Below, one piece after another: positions 1 through 12,601 of a stretch of 64,000 nt of DNA (position 1 is the first letter of the stretch; each line of letters opens with the position of its first letter). The DNA is from Viscum album (Eukaryota > Streptophyta > Magnoliopsida > Santalales > Viscaceae), in the NCBI GenBank assembly GCA_963277665.1, contig OY728166.1, positions 1,073,498,014 to 1,073,562,013 on the forward strand, written 5' to 3'. The notes beneath the pieces were generated by a model, which saw nothing but the letters and a program-made list of their open reading frames with translations, ran no database searches and was not told where the DNA came from. Made by a program: the position numbers and the translations under genes.

Positions 1-2888
1 TAATTATATCATTCTAAATTAACTGAATATTTTAAAAATTAATATTTAAGTGTTGGTATTTTTATAAGTCATAAATCTTTAAATACAATTTTATAATTAA
101 TAAAATTATATTAAAAAAAACTCATTTTCATAAAAAAAAATTATAAATAAATATTTTTTTCTTATTATTTTACGATAAATTTATGCGACATTAGTTAAAT
201 TTTGAAAGTGTTGTAAAAATAGTTTTAAATTTAAAATCTGTATTTTTCAAGTAAATAAGGATTTTATTTAAAAAATAAATTTCACATATTTAATAAATTA
301 TTTGGATAAAATGTTGTCCATTTTTTTAATTCTACATGTTGAAAAATTGTTAGGGTGTATTTTTGATATTTTTCTAAAATACTTAAATTTTTGGTGAATA
401 GTAAAATACAATAATTTATGATAAATGTTAAATACATGATTTATTGAGTCATATGTTATTTATTGATGATGTAAGCCCATAATCTCAAGTTTTAATGAAT
501 TATTTTAATATATTTTATAATAATTCTCAAAATATTCCTAGTCTTGAGCCAAATTAATTAATATATTATTTAAATATGCAAAAATCACTCTTCTTCTCCA
601 CTATAAAAACCATCCCTCACCCCCATATTCTCCTCACTCATCTAAGCCTTAAAGCACGTAAAAGTTCTTCCCAAATCCTCATACCTATTATATCTCTACA
701 TCCTAGATATATTAGTATTTCTAAAAGTCCAAAACCTCTTTCTCTAAGGAGGTTGTCAAGGAATATAATTCAAGAGGTAAACCCTCTTCCATTTTCTTTT
801 AATTTCATTTTCATTTTACTTTATTTTTGTATATTCTCCTCACCTCCTCTATCTAAGTGAACATGATAAATCCATTATAATATATATACTAGAATGTTAT
901 CATGTTAATGAAATATCCTTCCTCAAACTACTATAAATATATATATATATATATATCTTTTATTTTAAGAATGATATCATCATTCAGGAGGTGTCGATTT
1001 ACAACCATCATGGACGACAAACCTTCATTCATCAATTTATCCTTCATGTCTGGTCATGAAACAATTTTAATGTTTTAACCAGATTATAAAATATTTATTA
1101 TTTACTATTTAATGTTCTAAAACCAATATGTATATAATACTAATTCATACGACAAAACTAGTTCGATATTATCAAAATACCGCTATAATAATCTAAATGA
1201 TTATCACTAATATTTCATCTAATAACTCATCATAATACCTCATTACCAAATGAATTATATAACCTTTTAATCTTATGAATTTTCATTAGTAACATATAAA
1301 TTAAATTCTTGATAATTATATTCATTCGACATGAATTCCAGTACTCATATACAAGTATATCGATTGTGAAAACCAAGGAAACAAACATTATCAAGTAATA
1401 AATTTGTATCTTGTAGCTCGTCAAAAAAAGGCATAAATGAACATAATAAAATTATAATAAATAAAATACATATATTAAATTTTATTAATTAATTTATTTA
1501 TTTATTTGATTTTATTTGATTATCTAGGACGTTAAGGTCGATTGCATAACTCATTCAGACATAAGGTAAGGGATTTTATCTGAACCATCATTTTTCCTTG
1601 GGGTTATTCTTTCTCTATCTTTACCTTAATATAATGCTTATTTATTTTCTTTACTTCTTATATATAATTTTTATGTGTTAAAAATTCACATATATAGATC
1701 ATTTCATGTTTCTTTTATGGTAAATACACATTATACAAGTTTCCTTTCTCAAATAAGAAATCCTGATTAAAGGGAACATCTCAGTTTCTTACAAGTTTTT
1801 GGGTACCATCCATAATATTTTTTAAGACACCATTATTTTTATAAAATAAATAATATTTTCATGAAAAATTATATTTTTTAATTTCTAGTTTTATATAAAC
1901 AATCATGAAAAATAAAAATGAATTTTATAAAAGAACCTTTCTTTGCAAAGTAAAAAAGTGTCTTTCTCTCAATAATTCCTTGATGATTTTATTAGATATT
2001 TTTCTCTATGTAAACACCTTTGTATAATATTTTTTATTTTTGAGGTTAATATATTACGTTTATCATCCACTATATTTTATTAAATGGTTTGTGATTAGTT
2101 TGACTATGGATGTGCTCTCATGATACCATTCACCATATTACTCTGAATGGTTAGTGTTTATGTTTAATGATTGGGAAAAGTAATTTACATTTTATATATT
2201 AGTTTTAATATGAATGTATATGTTGATTAGGATTCACCCCTTTCATGTGAGAAATGAATTTAACTTTTTCTGTGTCTGGTGGGTCCCTCTATAGTCCCTC
2301 AGTGCATCATTAGGTCTCATGACACAAACTAGTTTTGGTTTTCCCCCATTTATGTATCATCTTGGCATGGGGCCTTAACAAAATGGTTATGACGTCACAC
2401 ATTATGAATTCTCTCATTATGAAACATGAAATTTATAGTCCATTTGATTATTATACTAGTAGAATATCCATAGTTAAGTTTTATTATGGAATTATTTATT
2501 CGAATTTTATTCTTTTCATATTATGATCACGATTTTGTTTTAATGGGATGTGTACTTTTATTTATTCAACATGCCTTATTAATTATGTTTTTATTATATT
2601 ATAGACCCTTATTCAGAATCTGAGCACACCACTTTATTATGTTTTATTTTTCACCAGGATTCAAAAATATATATTACGAATTAATTTCAAGTATAATCTA
2701 AGAGTTATAGATGTTTAACGTGGAATATACATAATTTATTTCTTTTCAAGATATAATGTTAAACTTATGTATCTTATTTTACAATGATATTAAACTATTC
2801 GTTCCTTCAAGATACTACTACCTTATAATCATACCAATTGATTGAAGTAAGGTACCTTATCTGGGAAATTGGGGTTGGGGTCTTTACA
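1..2888. other. AT-rich stretch, probably decayed LTR-type repeat
   Basis: No coding sequence is recognisable here. Two signals suggest LTR-retrotransposon origin: a TATA-like promoter at about 601 followed by a pyrimidine-rich leader, and a GGGGTCTTTACA string ending at 2888 that resembles an LTR terminus. The AT-rich flank after 2888 resembles the sequence at about 47385-47440, so the stretch belongs to a dispersed family. The short open frame at 576-860 lies across the presumed promoter and leader, and I do not regard it as a gene. The left end of the element was not found. Confidence 0.3.
598..640 (+). promoter_or_regulatory. TATA-box promoter with CT-rich leader, LTR-like
   Basis: CTATAAAAACC at 600-610 is a good TATA box. 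It is followed by a C/T-rich stretch (CCCTCACCCCC and further CT runs to about 660), as is usual downstream of plant retrotransposon TATA boxes. A possible splice donor (AGGTAAACC) lies near 775. There is no gene downstream, so I read it as a relic LTR promoter. It could be chance in an AT-rich sequence. Confidence 0.3.
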
Positions 2889-5800
2889 ATTTAATTTAAA
2901 ATTAATCTCATAGATGTGACGAGAAAGTAGATTTTTGAAGTGAAAATATTCAAATGTTTACAATGTTTTTATATGTAAAACTCAAGAACAAAAGTTGCTC
3001 CTTCAAGGTATTCTGTGTATCTCTTATGTAGGTTGGAGCTTTGTGATCTCCAATGGACTCTAGAGTTGGATCACTATGTGATTTAGGGTTGATGGGAATA
3101 GACATACCTTAGATGTAACCACTAATATATAGTGGAGAATCCATATTAGGGTATTACCAACATGGAAAGGATTATTCACTTCAGCTAAACATTTTAAACA
3201 TTATGTTCTTATCTCTCTTATATTACAAATAAAAAAATATGAGATTAAGAGATAATATTGATAGTATTTAGAATAATTACTTGTTCAAGAGGTTAAATTG
3301 AAGATAGTTTATAAAATGATGGTACCAATGATTCACTCCTCCTTCTCTTAGTGGCACCTAACAACTCCTTAGACTCTATAACACTGCGTAATGGTTGGGT
3401 TGATACTCAACCAGTTGTTTTCAGGGTTATTACCCCTAGGTGTATCTATTCCACAATAAAATACACATTCCAGTATCTAGATAGAGATGAAATTTCTAGG
3501 AGAACGACATACTAAAAACATTAAAAAAATTGGATGTTAATATATACATATACATATCTCTATATTTTTCATTAAATTTCCCTAATCCTAATCCCCAAAA
3601 AAGAACTAAACTAATCCACAAAAAATAACTAAATCTTACTCTCAAACCAAATGAGTCACCCAATACCCACAATCCTTGAACTAGTTCCAAAAACACAGAT
3701 TTTATATATATGCATTAATAATAAGTGAGATAACCCATGATAACCATATGTTTATTTTATAACTTTTCCATAAGTTAAAAATTACATTGCACAATAATAA
3801 AATGATCCAAAGAACCGGTGGGTTAGTTTTATCGAGAACTAGCTACATAATAATCTTATTTTACAAGATTTATGAACATTTCTCTATAATTTATTCACAC
3901 TATACTTTCTTATAAGCTTCTCTTAATTTATATTCATCTTTATAACCTATGGAATGAAAACATGAGAATGTAGTGAGATCAAACACTCAGTAAGGGATGA
4001 CTAGTCAACATTTCATCAAGTATTAGATCATAAGCATATGAGAAAACCTGAACAGGAGAGAAATATATTACTAAAAATAACAAGGAATAATAAAATTTCT
4101 CCATTAGTCCTAAGGTAAGAATATTTAATATCAAATGAAAAAAAATTCAATCAAAAAATATTATCGAGTCAAGAGATAATATTTATGATCCATAGATCAT
4201 AATTATAGTCATATGGAATATAAATTCAACACTCCCATGAAACAAAACATAAAAAAATTTGGTATAAATATAATCATATGGAACCACTATATTGTGAGAA
4301 TATTAAATAAATATTTCCCTTTAGTTTTTTATAATATCAAAGAAGGTCCACCCTTTAATTCATTAGAATATCCAATATGGCCCACGCAAAATTATCTTAG
4401 TATATTTGAAAACATAAGTAATGTATTGGAGGTAAATACAGAACCCTTCCCATCAACATCCATATATATGTTTTCCACTTGAAATAATTCATTCATCATA
4501 TTATAAAGAACCAATAGAAAGAGAATATGGTTCAGATAATATCTAAATGGTATTAAATTGAATGAAATCAAATATTAGATCAATTGATACCAACATTCAA
4601 TCACCCAAAATGAGTATTTAATAGTTTCTTTTATAGTGTGATTTATAAAAAATATCTCCATAGGAGATAGATATTTTAAAGAGGAAAATTAAAATGTAAC
4701 CATGGATTTTTTTTTTAGAAAATAATTCTTAAAATTGTCATAAAGATATGAGATTATGAATCACATTCAAAAAAATTTATGAAGGAAACAAGAAATAAAT
4801 TTAAAATATAACTCTGAAATAAATCTAAATAACATAGCCTTGAATTATTATAATATTTTTTATAGGGAATATGTATTGGAGGATAAAAATATAACTTTGA
4901 AAGGGAAATCCATTTTCATAATTTTAAAATAAAAATATTGAAACTTGCATTATAAATATAGTGATAAATCCTACTTTTGAATAAATGTAAATAAAATTTT
5001 GATGATTACTTGAAATAAAAATATATTTTGAATTCAAAATTAGAGTAAAAGAACATTTATGGGAAAATTGAATTTTGATATGGAAGAAAAAGTTCTCATT
5101 TAGAAAGATTGTGAATTATTATTAATAACATAAAATTTTATGAAGAATTAAATCCATCAATGTAATTCCATAAAAATTAATAAGGAAGGTAATTATAATT
5201 TCAACCTAAAATAGAATAAAAACATGTTTTAAAACCATTTTTAAAATGGGGAAATTATGAATCAATAAAAAAAGTTGATTCAAGAAAACCCCTTACCTTT
5301 AATACCACTAAGACTAACGTATTCAAATCACATTTAAAATAAAAATAACTATATTAACCACATATTTAGTAAACTTATTCATACCTATAATCTTTTATAA
5401 AATTAATTTAACATCATTTACTATAAATATATTATTTTTTATATTTTATTTTCATCATCGAATATAATTAGTTATTATTATTTGTTTGTAATAATTTCTT
5501 AATGGTGATGTCAATTTTTTATAGATTAAAAATTCCCCATTTAAATATAATTATATGTACTTTAATTTATGTTTCATAATGATTTATACTATTCTAATTT
5601 TATTTCATAATTATTTTAGTTATGATTCATGATGACCAAGTTGGTGTCGAGCTGGTTTCCTGGATTTGTAATGAAAAAATGTGTTATACAATAATAATAA
5701 CATAAATATTAATATAAACCTTCCAAAAAAATAAATTTTTTTAGCCATTCATTTATTATATCACTATTAGTTAAGTTTCCTTGGTCATCTATTTTAGAAA

Positions 5801-5990
5801 TTTATATCATTTCTCATATAGGTGGTTACACTGACCTAAACAAGAAGAAGTTATAATCTATGGGTGAGTGTGGTTAAGAATGTTATTATTTTACCATAAT
5901 AAAATTATTTTTTAATAAAAATGATATTATTTAAATTTTATATGGTGATGAACCATATTATAATAGAGTTTGATAAAGAATAAATGTCTA
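2889..5990. other. AT-rich stretch with no recognisable gene
   Basis: I see no coding region, RNA gene or clear element boundary. Short open frames at 3496-3696 and 4213-4482 have no recognisable domain and the base composition of the surrounding non-coding DNA. A string like CCCCTTACCTTTAAT near 5290 resembles motifs seen in LTR U5 regions of other copies in this window, reversed. It is too short to use. Confidence 0.4.
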
Positions 5991-6007
5991 GATGAAAAAC
6001 CAAATGT

Positions 6008-6235
6008 GTCACCTTCATAGAGGTCATAGTCCGCATGTACGCACGAGCTACACATTTGATTACATTTTGATAAAGGGATATAGGGTAATATTTATAATTT
6101 TAAAATATTAATAATTTTATAAATATAATATTAATCAATTAAAATTCACTTTTTAACCAATCATTCAAGGTGGTGATGAAACTTCAAACACATTGGTCAT
6201 AGATGTAGTAATCTGCACGTACACATAATGACATT
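6008..6235 (+). repeat. Two tandem copies of the 40-bp core (unit X)
   Basis: The cores at 6008-6055 and 6190-6235 lie about 180 bp apart. Both carry the recognisable skeleton of an aGGtcaTAGTCcGCatGTACgCAcgA type string seen more fully in copies Y and Z. The spacer is almost pure A/T. These are the most diverged members of the family. Confidence 0.45.
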
Positions 6236-6429
6236 TTCATTTTTATAAGGAAGGGGAAAGGGTAGATAATTTTTATTCCATGAGGATAAAAAAAATTTAG
6301 TATATAATTAATAATTATCTAATGATATTATTATGGGTATTATATATTTTTGAAGAGAAAGATGGAGAAGGAAAAATATTTGAGAGTGATGAGTACTTAC
6401 ATTTGGAATTTTAACATTCTCTTATAGTA

Positions 6430-6448
6430 CTTCTTATAAATGGGGGAC
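6430..6448 (+). promoter_or_regulatory. TATA box with G-rich flank (unit X)
   Basis: CTTATAAATGGGGGA corresponds to TTATAAGTGGGGGAG in unit Z and TATAAGGGAGGAGG (minus strand) in unit Y. Conservation of TATAA plus a G-run in three otherwise diverged copies supports a real promoter. It lies about 200 bp after the last core repeat. Confidence 0.4.
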
Positions 6449-7965
6449 ATTAGAATTTTACATGGATAAAGTGGATAAAAAATTTGATAGGGATATATAG
6501 TATGTAAAATAGGTCATAATGGTATGATTAATTCTAAATTATAGTGGATTGGAAGGGGTGGTGGAAGTATCCTATTATAAACTAGGAGAGTGGAATTATT
6601 ACAATAATATGAACAGAAAAGTAACTTCTCAAGTGTCAAATGGATCCAATAATGTATAATAACGAAGTGGGTAATAGGTTAATGTAATTAAGTCCTTAAC
6701 TTTATAATTTAACACATGATTTTATCTTATCATTATATATTTTATTCTTAGATTTTTAACTGTTATGGTTTTTTTTGTTTTTACCATGGTAGATTTTTTA
6801 CCTAAATCATTTAATTTTAATTCATGAAAATAAAATGGGAAATATTACATAATTTTTACCTAATAATCCAAAATATAAAATATTTTTTTTTCAAAAAAAA
6901 TTAAATGGGTGGGAAAAATTAATTTAAATTTTTGCGCCCATAACGGCTAAAAACCATATTTAGAGAAAACATTTAGAATTTTTTTTACGTAAGATAAAAT
7001 TATAAAAAAAAATTTCATTACATGAATTTATTATTTATAAAGGATGTAGTTTTTATGTTTGATAAAAATAAATAAAAAACTGAATTTTATGAAAATAATG
7101 TTTAACTAAAATAAATGAGAAAAAAGTTGTTTATTGTAAAATATTGCATGAGTTCTTAAAATATTAAACATATATTTTATAAAATAAAAATTGAATTTTT
7201 AATGTATATTTTTACTCATAAAAATAATCTATGATCAATTAAAAGGATTTTAAAAAATAGCTCTTGTTTATATAATAATAAGTTCATAAAAGTTATAATT
7301 TCACTAAAAACATTATTTTAAATATTAACCTAAAAATAACTATTTTAGAAAAAATATAAAAAATTATTGATAAGTTAATTGTGAAATGTTTAAACTATAT
7401 TTTTTTAATATATGAACAAAAAATGAAGCTTTTGGACGCAGTGGAAGAGCGTGGGTGGATGTTCCCACTTAGCTTTTTGTCATTAACAATGATCAATCCG
7501 GGATCAATACGATAATAAACGCCAGTCTCTACGTATCGAATCACAGAAATGGACAAAGAAAAGGAATGTCCTAGAACCACAAAGTAGGATCGTTACAAGT
7601 TGATTATAATTAATTTAATCAATTTAAAATAAATACCTTTTGGGTGTTCTTTCTTTGTTGATGTTCTTGATCACGTTTCGATGTGATTTGTCGTTGCGTA
7701 ACTGAAGCCAAGTGTAGACTTACTCTAGCAGTGATCCACATGTGTACCTCGTATCTCAGGACATCGCCAAAGGAGTCTTCAGGTGATAGCATGGAGAAAC
7801 CTTTGCTTGCATTGTCCGCCTTGGATCATCTTAATCTGATGGAAGATGATCTCTCTTGGTCTTGAGATAGTTCTTGGAGGAAGAGGTTCTTTCATCCTTG
7901 AAATAATTCTCTAGAGTTGTTGTGCACAATGATTCTCTTGTGTTTAGAAAATATTTGGGGTTGTG

Positions 7966-7980
7966 AGGATATTTATAATT
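7966..7980 (-). promoter_or_regulatory. TATA box of the 3' LTR
   Basis: On the minus strand this reads AATTATAAATATCC. The same box is in the 5' LTR at about 15933-15946. Its position about 550 bp before the LTR end fits a U3/R boundary. Confidence 0.5.
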
Positions 7981-8201
7981 GATTTTGAGGTTATAGAGTT
8001 ATGACAATAAATAAAGGTGTTATGTGTTTTATTTATTTCATTAACTCCCTTTTGAAAACCCCATGTTGAGTCATTAATTCCTTAACATGCACCCACACTG
8101 ATTATAATAAATATCGTTTAATGAAACAATATATCCTCAAAATCCCAACTAGAAAAACTACATGGTGTGTATTAATAAATTCATGGTGTGTACTTGTTTT
8201 T

Positions 8202-8465
8202 CATTGAAAACTACACGACGTATACATTCAATGTACACGGCGTGTATATCTTGTTTTCATTTATTCATTTCCTTTCCAAAATGAAAACTACATGGCGTGT
8301 ACATTTAATAATACATGGCATGTACATTTTTTTCATTGAAAACTATGTGGCGTGTACATTAAATGTACACGGAGTGTATATCTTGTTTTCATTTATTCAT
8401 TTCCTTTCCAAAATGAAAACTACACAGTGTGTACATTTAATAATATATAGCGTGTACTTTTTTTC
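8202..8465 (-). repeat. 132-bp tandem duplication in the 3' LTR
   Basis: Two units, 8202-8333 and 8334-8465, each begin CATTGAAAACTA and carry four palindrome-like motifs of the ACACGGCGTGT family. The 5' LTR has one such unit (about 16170-16300). It sits upstream of the LTR TATA box in U3, so it increases the number of candidate regulatory motifs. The two units have since diverged. Confidence 0.75.
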
Positions 8466-9512
8466 AAAATAAAACTACACGGTGTGTTATCATTGATACA
8501 CATCATGTACTTGTTTTATTTTATTCTTCCTCTAACATTAAAATGATTTAGGCTTCCTTGAATAATTATTAAACCACATACGGGAATAATCTTTATTCTA
8601 CTTGAGATACTTGAATACACTTAGCGTGTGACCCTCTAGGCCTCTTTCTCGTTGGCATTAGGTGGGCTTGCCTAAAGTCCAAGATTACTGTCTAGAAATG
8701 GTTCAAGGCACCCAAGAGAAAGAAGTTGGCGCCTCATTGACGTATCACCTCATACGAATGCTTACTATGTAATTTAATCCCTTTGTCTCGATATCTCATC
8801 AAGCAGTTTTCATGGTAGTGTCATAAACCTATATGTTTGATTCGTCATTCTTTGACTACCTGAAATAAACTCGTCGTTTACACCATGACCATGGAATTTA
8901 ATGTGATAGTTCTATTTCAATAAAAGGGCCAAGATATCAACTTCCATAAATGGAAGGGACAAATCCTTCCTCGACTTATCCATTAACAACATGTCACTCA
9001 TGACCCACCCAACGTACCCAAATTCCTGCCAACAGTCTGCGTGACAGTTTTCGTTAGTAAATCTATGTGTGCGAGTCATGACATGAGTTAATGATAATCT
9101 TCCAGTATGAGGACCATTACACATGCTCATAGATAGAAATGTCAGATTACACCAAGACATGCGGAATTGATACTGGCGGGTTTGTTCTCATAATCTACCA
9201 TCGTGGAGATTACCAAGTGCGAACTCCATAAGAGAGAGTATCGTATTCTTATGAGTACTCGCACATGAAGGTCTGTATAATATGTGTCCTATCATAGTAT
9301 TTCATCCAACCATAGAACTTTATTTAAGAATATTGTTATAGCATTTCAAGGTTCTCATCATAGCAGGGATCTGCCATGACCTTATCAATGCAATAAATAT
9401 TCCATGACATTATTATATTATAGTCATGAAAAACAATGAACAATATATAATAAGTGAACATTCATGTAATCAAAGTACAAAATAGTTGGTTCTCAGGACA
9501 CCAACACTTATA

Positions 9513-9526
9513 AACTCTCACTTGGA
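9513..9526 (-). other. Polypurine tract of the copia element
   Basis: On the element strand the sequence just before the 3' LTR reads CCAAGTGAGAGTT. This matches the AAGTGGGAGA-type second-strand primer of plant copia elements with one base changed. It overlaps the gag-pol stop codon (TGA at 9518-9520). Confidence 0.7.
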
Positions 9527-11218
9527 CAAGATCCAACTGCCTACGACTTTTAGTCCGCTAGACCTCACATGATTATCATATTTCTGCTGAGTCAAGGCTT
9601 TAGTCAAGGGGTCTGCCATGTTGTCTTCCGTTGAAATACTACTCACTGCAACTTCACCTCTCTGAGAAAAATCCCTCAAGAGATGATCCTTACGAAGTAT
9701 GTGCTTTGTCCGCTAATGTGACCTTGACTCTTTTTCAAGTGCCACCGCTGCAGTATTATCACAATAGAGTGTGATAGGATCTTTACTACTTGGTACTACA
9801 TCCAGCTCTTGGACGAAGCTTTGCATCCATACTACTTCGTTAGTTGCCTCAAAAGTTGCGATATACTCGGACTCCGCTGTAGAATCTACCACCACACTTT
9901 TATTTGAGCTCTTTTAGCTCACTGCACCTCCATTCAAACTGAAGATGTATCCAGTCTACGACTTCATGTCATCTTGATCAATCTGGAAAGTAGCATTTAC
10001 ATGTCCTCTGATGACTAGTTCCTCATCTCCTCTGTAAATCAGGAACATATCCTTAGTACGCCTCAGATACTTAAGGATAGTCTTAACTGCCATCCAATGG
10101 CGATCTCTTGGATCAGCTTGATATCTGTCTACCATACTTAATGTGTAAGCAACATCTAGCCTCGTACATAGCATAACATACATGAATGACCCAATAACGG
10201 ATGCGTAAGGTATTCTTGCCATTATCATTATTTCCTCATGTGTCTGAGGACACATTTTCTTAGAAATATGAATGCCATGTGACACTAGAAACAATCCCCT
10301 CTTGGACTGTTCCATACTGAATCTCTTCAGAATCTTTTCAATGTATGTAGTTTGAATCAGGCCCAACATTCTCTTGGATCTATCACGATGGATCTTGATC
10401 CCAATAATATATACTGCCTCACCCAATTCTTTCATGGAGAAGCATTTATGCCACCATGACTTAACTGACTATAAGACAGGTACTTCATTTCCAATTAGTA
10501 ATATGTCATCAACATATACTCTTAGGAAAACAATTTCACTTCCACTAAACCTCTTGTAGACACAAGGCTCACATTCATTCTTAATAAATCCAAATTCCAT
10601 TATAGCTTCATCAAAACGAATTTTCCATTACCTTGATGCTTTCTTTAATCCATAAATGGATTTCTACAACTTGCATACCTTTTTGGAATTCTTTGGAGTC
10701 ACAAAACCTTCAGGTTGTGTCATGTAGATATCTTCCTAGAGGTTCCCATTAAGGAATGCTGTTTTGACATCCATTTTCCAAATTTCAAAGTCATGGTAAG
10801 TGGAAATGGCTAATAGGATTATGATGGATTTCAGCATCGCAACCGGTGAAAAGGATTCATCATAGTCAATTCCTTGATGTTGTCTAAAACCTTTTGCAAC
10901 CAGTAGTGCCTTATAGGTGCTAAATTGCCCCTCCATGTCCAGCTTCTTCTTGAATACCCATTTATTACCAATAGTCTTTACATAAACTAGAGGATATACC
11001 AAAATCCAGACCTGGTTTTGGTACATGGAATCGATTTCAGAATTCATGGCTTCTTGCCACTTGGCAACATTTGTGCCTTCAACTACTTCCATGTAGGTAA
11101 GAGGATCATCATTTTCAACCAATAATGATTCACCATCCTTGGTGACAAGAAAACCATATCGTTCTGGTTCTCTCACCTCTCTCGTTCTCCTACGCAGTTC
11201 TTGTGTCTCTGGAACAGA
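9518..11218 (-). pseudogene. Copia pol, reverse transcriptase and RNase H part (broken)
   Basis: This would copy element RNA into DNA inside the virus-like particle. In order I see: a linker; the RT start with NKWVFKKK, LVAKGFRQ, DYDESFSPV and MDVKTAFLNGNL; the YVDD catalytic motif at 10505-10516; the SMKELGEA...GIKIHRD region; YASVIGSFMYVM and LKYLRRTKDMFLIY; then RNase H with DSTAESEYIA and LYCDNTAAVAL. The frame is single throughout. Premature stops lie at 10736, 10664, 10628, 10469, 9956, 9914 and 9713. The RNase H aspartate expected before ATFQID is asparagine (AAT at 9995-9997). The frame ends at TGA 9518-9520, inside the polypurine tract. Confidence 0.88.
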
Positions 11219-12601
11219 TTATTCTTCCACGGGGCTTTGTGGAATATGTTCTTATACCAACTCATGTGTATCTTGAGCCTTGACTTCATCGAAGTGTATC
11301 TTGCTCCCACTATCTCTTTTGGAGATGTGCTCCCTCTCAAGTAATATGGCGTGTCTTTCCACTGTAACCTTTTTGTTTGAGGGGTTTTATAGATAATATC
11401 CCCTTGTTTCCTTGGGATATCCTATAAAGATACACTTTGTGCCTTGGGGTGCAAGTTTGTTACCTGAATAGGCCTTAACAAATGCTTCGCTACCCCACAC
11501 ATGTAAATTCGATAACATGGCTTTGCGTCCACTCCATAAATCGTATGGAATACCATTTATCAATTTAGTTGGTACTTGGTTTAGTATGTGTGCTTCTGTT
11601 TGTAATGCATATCCCCAAAAAGATATTGGAAGACTTTCATGACTCATCATTGATCTCACCATGTCCAACAAGGTGCAGTTCCTCCTTTCACTTACACTAT
11701 TCCACTGAGGTGTGTAAGGAGGAGTGAGTTGAGATAGAATCTCAAACTCCCGTAAGAAATAAATGAAGTCCTGATTAAGATATTCTCCTCATCTGTCTGA
11801 GTGGAGTTTCTTAATCTTCTTACCAAGTTGGTTCTCAACTTCATTCTTGTATTCTTTGAACCGATCAAAAGAATATGACTTATACCTCATTAAGTAAATA
11901 TATCCATATCTAATAAAATCATCAGTTAAAGTTATTAAGTACAAGAACCCACCCCTTGATTCAACTGGAAATGGTCCACACACATATGTATGAACTAATC
12001 CTAGAAGCACTTTAGCCCTTTCACCTTTCCCACAAAATGGGGCTTTGGTCATTTTGCCTTGTAGACACGCATGACATACACCAAGTGGTTTTAGTTCGAA
12101 AGAATCTAAATACCCATCTTAATGTAATTTTGTCAAACATTTCTCATTGACATGACCTAGTCGGTGATGCCAAAGTTGGGTGTGGTATGAGTCATGTGAA
12201 TTGACTTTGTCATCGATTTCCATTACTTGGTTTGTGTAGTCTAACACATAAATGTTGTTATATAAATGTGCCCTTCCAAAACAAATTCTATCTTTATAAA
12301 AGTAGAAACATTCATTTCCAAACATGAACATGAATCCATCAGTATCTAATATGGATACTAAAATAATGTTCTTAGTAATAGAAGGAACATAATAACAACA
12401 CTTTAACACCAAGATAATTCTAGTTGGAAATGTGAGTTGGTAGTCCCAGACAGCTACAATAGGAAGTCTAGCTCCATTGGCTGCTCGTAGATCTACCTCA
12501 CCTTGATCAATCTTTCTGAATCTACTTGGTTCCTGTATTTGGATACAGATGCGAGCACCACAAGCAGTATCTAATACCCAATTGGTAGAAACATATAGAT
12601 T
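11219..12601 (-). pseudogene. Copia pol, protease and integrase part (broken)
   Basis: The protease core LDTACGA is at about 12550-12575 (aspartate codon 12569-12571; the usual glycine is alanine). It is followed by the GAG-pre-integrase HHCC zinc region (LWHHRLGH and later CHAC), which would bind DNA. The integrase core follows, with GGFLYLITLTDDF, SERRNCTLLDMVRSMM, FWGYALQTEAHILNQVPTK and IGYPKETRGYY. The first catalytic aspartate, expected in the HT-D-VCGP block, is tyrosine (TAT at 11984-11986). The second aspartate and the glutamate are present. Stops lie at 12119, 11789, 11387, 11252 and 11219. No frameshift is needed to read across the whole segment. Confidence 0.88.

Larger units (their letters stand above)
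5990..7390 (+). repeat. LTR-like promoter unit X
   Basis: One of three copies of a dispersed repeat; the others are Y at 33900-35700 (minus) and Z at 46050-47300 (plus). Visible order: two copies of a conserved roughly 40-bp core at 6008-6055 and 6190-6235, then TTATAAATGGGGGA at 6434-6447, then AT-rich sequence that includes TTTTTACCATGGTAGA near 6780, also seen (as TTTTACCATGGTAA) in copy Y. The order core repeats, then TATA, matches the other copies. This suits the U3 part of an LTR. It abuts the 3' end of the copia element at 7424. Confidence 0.45.
7424..9512 (-). repeat. 3' LTR of the copia element
   Basis: About 2089 bp. It aligns end to end with 15389-17346. On the element strand it begins TATAAGTGTTGG, where the canonical TG has become TA, and ends at the CTTCA that matches the 5' LTR. 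It carries the same TATA box (7969-7978 on the plus strand) and the same TACACGGCGTGTA-type palindromes. It is longer than the 5' LTR by about 131 bp because a 132-bp segment (8202-8333) is tandemly duplicated at 8334-8465. Small open frames here (7683-7865, 8188-8472, 8912-9160) are LTR sequence and not genes. Confidence 0.9.

Noticed and set aside
576..860. 94-codon open frame, plus strand
   Set aside because: It lies immediately before and across a TATA box and CT-rich leader. The Ser/Pro/Leu/Ile-rich composition fits pyrimidine-rich leader DNA, and no domain is seen.
4213..4482. 89-codon open frame, plus strand
   Set aside because: No domain, AT-driven Ile/Asn/Tyr-rich composition, and no promoter or neighbouring coding sequence.
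8188..8472. Palindrome-rich segments as a CRISPR-like repeat-spacer array
   Set aside because: Motif spacing is irregular, copies vary, and the setting is a plant retrotransposon LTR. The regular part is a simple 132-bp duplication.
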